A stretch of 64,000 nucleotides of DNA from Fibrobacterota bacterium. Lineage in GTDB: Bacteria; Fibrobacterota; Chitinivibrionia; Chitinivibrionales; Chitinispirillaceae. Under the pieces are notes generated by a model. The model saw nothing but the letters and a program-made list of their open reading frames with translations. It was not told where the DNA came from and made no database searches. Below are positions 62,913 through 64,000 of the stretch, piece after piece. The stretch lies in assembly GCA_023459055.1 (NCBI GenBank), contig JAEWVR010000004.1, positions 310,001 to 374,000 on the forward strand, in the 5' to 3' direction. A program made the translations under genes and the position numbers. Within the stretch, counting starts at the first letter, position 1. Each line of letters starts with the position of its first letter.

Positions 62913-63749
62913 TTATGAAGATTCTGAAATGTCAAATTTACTAAGTGGAAATAGGGAAACGTTAATTTGATAAACCCTGTCCACATTAGTATCGTGATTA
63001 ACAATAATTTTCAGCCGCTCCTTGAATGCCTCAATTTCCTTGGTAATAATCTCGTATGTCTGACGGGACAGTCCCATAGTTATCCCCGATATATGCCTGT
63101 TTTCCTTACCGACAGTGTCAAGGCAGTTTTTTGAGTGGTCGAGCATGGTCTGAGTAAACGTTCTTACTGCTGCCGAAGTTACCGACTCATTGGCAGTTAC
63201 GGCTGTAGAGGTTTGTTTGTAAGCACCGCTTTTAGTTTTTTCTATTAATCGTAAACGCAGTAATAATTCAACTGATGCTTTAGCCCGTGATGCCGCGATT
63301 GGTGGTTCAAGTGATGCACCGAGGGTTTCGTAATCTTCATTGAAATTTCTGAAGCATACCAATTCCCTGATTACAGGGATATACCAGTTGGAAAAAAAAT
63401 TAAACTGATCTTCTTCAAGAACAGATTCTTTCAATTGTTCTGACATTGAGCGCATTATTTCATAACAACGTTGCTTTTCTGTCAACGTTTTCGCCTGATT
63501 GAACGAAACAAGATTCGTGAAGTATGAACGCTCCTTTGCATTCAGCTCAAGCGCTTTTGAAAACCGTTCTGCCATTGATGATGTAAGATTTCGTTTCCCA
63601 TCAATGACACTCTTCAGAAATGATGGTGAATTGATACCGATTTTTTGCGCAAAATAACGATATGAAAAATATTGTGTCGTTTCCTTTTTTTGTTGATAAA
63701 AATCAGCAAGGAAATGTCGATAGTCAATGTACTCGAATATTGTTTTCAT
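62913..63749 (-). CDS. TIGR02147/DUF4423 family transcriptional regulator
   Basis: About 278 residues with the family start MKTIFEYIDYRHFLADFYQQ and then an HTH-like region (FAQKIGINSPSFLKSVIDGK, typical of Cro/C1-like recognition). The conserved middle includes FFSNWYIPVIREL, and a C-terminal segment reads ITMGLSRQTYEIITKEIEAF. These proteins are abundant paralogs in Fibrobacter and relatives and are thought to be DNA-binding regulators. ATG 63749 is used because the family begins at this point; an upstream frame to 63863 adds an unrelated hydrophobic stretch. A perfect palindrome lies 63 bases upstream, so autoregulation is likely. Confidence 0.85.
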   Translation of the reverse strand: MKTIFEYIDYRHFLADFYQQKKETTQYFSYRYFAQKIGINSPSFLKSVIDGKRNLTSSMAERFSKALELNAKERSYFTNLVSFNQAKTLTEKQRCYEIMRSMSEQLKESVLEEDQFNFFSNWYIPVIRELVCFRNFNEDYETLGASLEPPIAASRAKASVELLLRLRLIEKTKSGAYKQTSTAVTANESVTSAAVRTFTQTMLDHSKNCLDTVGKENRHISGITMGLSRQTYEIITKEIEAFKERLKIIVNHDTNVDRVYQINVSLFPLSKFDISESS

Positions 63750-63811
63750 GTGTATCAATATATGAAAAAAAAGGATAATTCCCTTGAAAATAATGACAAT
63801 TACAAAACCTT

Positions 63812-63831
63812 GTGTACACGTGACGTGTACG
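63812..63831 (-). promoter_or_regulatory. Palindromic operator candidate, site 2
   Basis: On the minus strand it reads CGTACACGTCACGTGTACAC, a GTACAC-N5-GTGTAC inverted repeat 63 bases upstream of the regulator start. It has the same outer bases and gap as site 1. Confidence 0.65.
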
Positions 63832-64000
63832 GATTGTTGGCTGTTTGTGCAGGTAAACCACACTTGTCAGCATTATATGACGTAAATTTTAATTGTACAG
63901 CATTAAATAAGTCCAATCTAATAAAGGACAAATAAGGAAAGATTTGTAAATCATGTAAAAAATACCCGTAGTGTATTGATCGTCTCCCCCCCCAATCCCG

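Overview
The window looks like a low-GC, Gram-negative, anaerobic, plant-polysaccharide-degrading bacterium of the Fibrobacterota, possibly the Chitinispirillia/Chitinivibrionia side. The assignment is inferred. It rests on a regulator of the TIGR02147/DUF4423 type (62913-63749), a DUF2341/LamG lipoprotein, several xylan-active enzymes with short C-terminal tails resembling type IX sorting domains, an anaerobic sulfite reductase pair, and outer-membrane export machinery (Wza, LolA-like and beta-barrel proteins). No rRNA, tRNA, insertion-sequence transposase, prophage or CRISPR array was seen.

Layout. (1) 1-8749, minus strand: housekeeping and envelope genes. In transcription order these are a bifunctional-nuclease-domain protein, a TPR plus periplasmic-binding protein resembling LpoA, ftsX, an EnvC-like activator, holB, ricT, metG and the first codons of a probable recJ. 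(2) 9319-10872: secreted GH43-CBM6 enzyme. (3) 11002-26368, minus strand: exopolysaccharide locus with initiating sugar transferase, Wza, Wzc-like protein, GT26, Wzy-like polymerase, methyltransferase, GT4, GT2 and Wzx flippase, ending with a polysaccharide deacetylase between two paralogous beta-helix proteins. (4) 27358-37198, plus strand: a full chemotaxis-type set (cheA, cheW, a receptor with tandem HAMP repeats, cheR, cheY-like, cheD, cheY-like, cheX, cheB), followed by two divergently oriented hybrid histidine kinases (37228-42879). (5) 43274-45262: secreted CBM-GH8 enzyme. (6) 45760-52337: a secreted rhodanese, then an ABC ATPase, two FtsX-type permeases, a LolA-like carrier and an outer-membrane barrel that look like one trans-envelope export system. 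(7) 52717-54563: asrB-asrC without asrA. (8) 54596-58951: a histidine kinase, pyrF, a zinc-ribbon protein, an arylamine N-acetyltransferase-like protein and a DUF4416 protein. (9) 59058-63749, minus strand: GH10 xylanase, DUF2341/LamG lipoprotein and the TIGR02147 regulator.

The GH43, GH8 and GH10 enzymes could together digest arabinoxylan: GH10 cuts the backbone, GH43 removes side chains or terminal sugars, and GH8 trims xylo-oligosaccharides. The intergenic spaces are rich in GC-rich palindromic elements of several families, unlike the AT-rich surroundings. Some have conserved 29-base arms with unrelated loops, and three lie inside the chemotaxis cluster. Two copies of the palindrome CGTACAC-N5-GTGTACAC bracket the TIGR02147 gene and are the best candidate operators. 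The most distinctive items are the receptor with about six extra HAMP-like modules, the ABC/LolA-like/barrel cassette, the TIGR02147 operator pair and the non-canonical Wzc-like protein.
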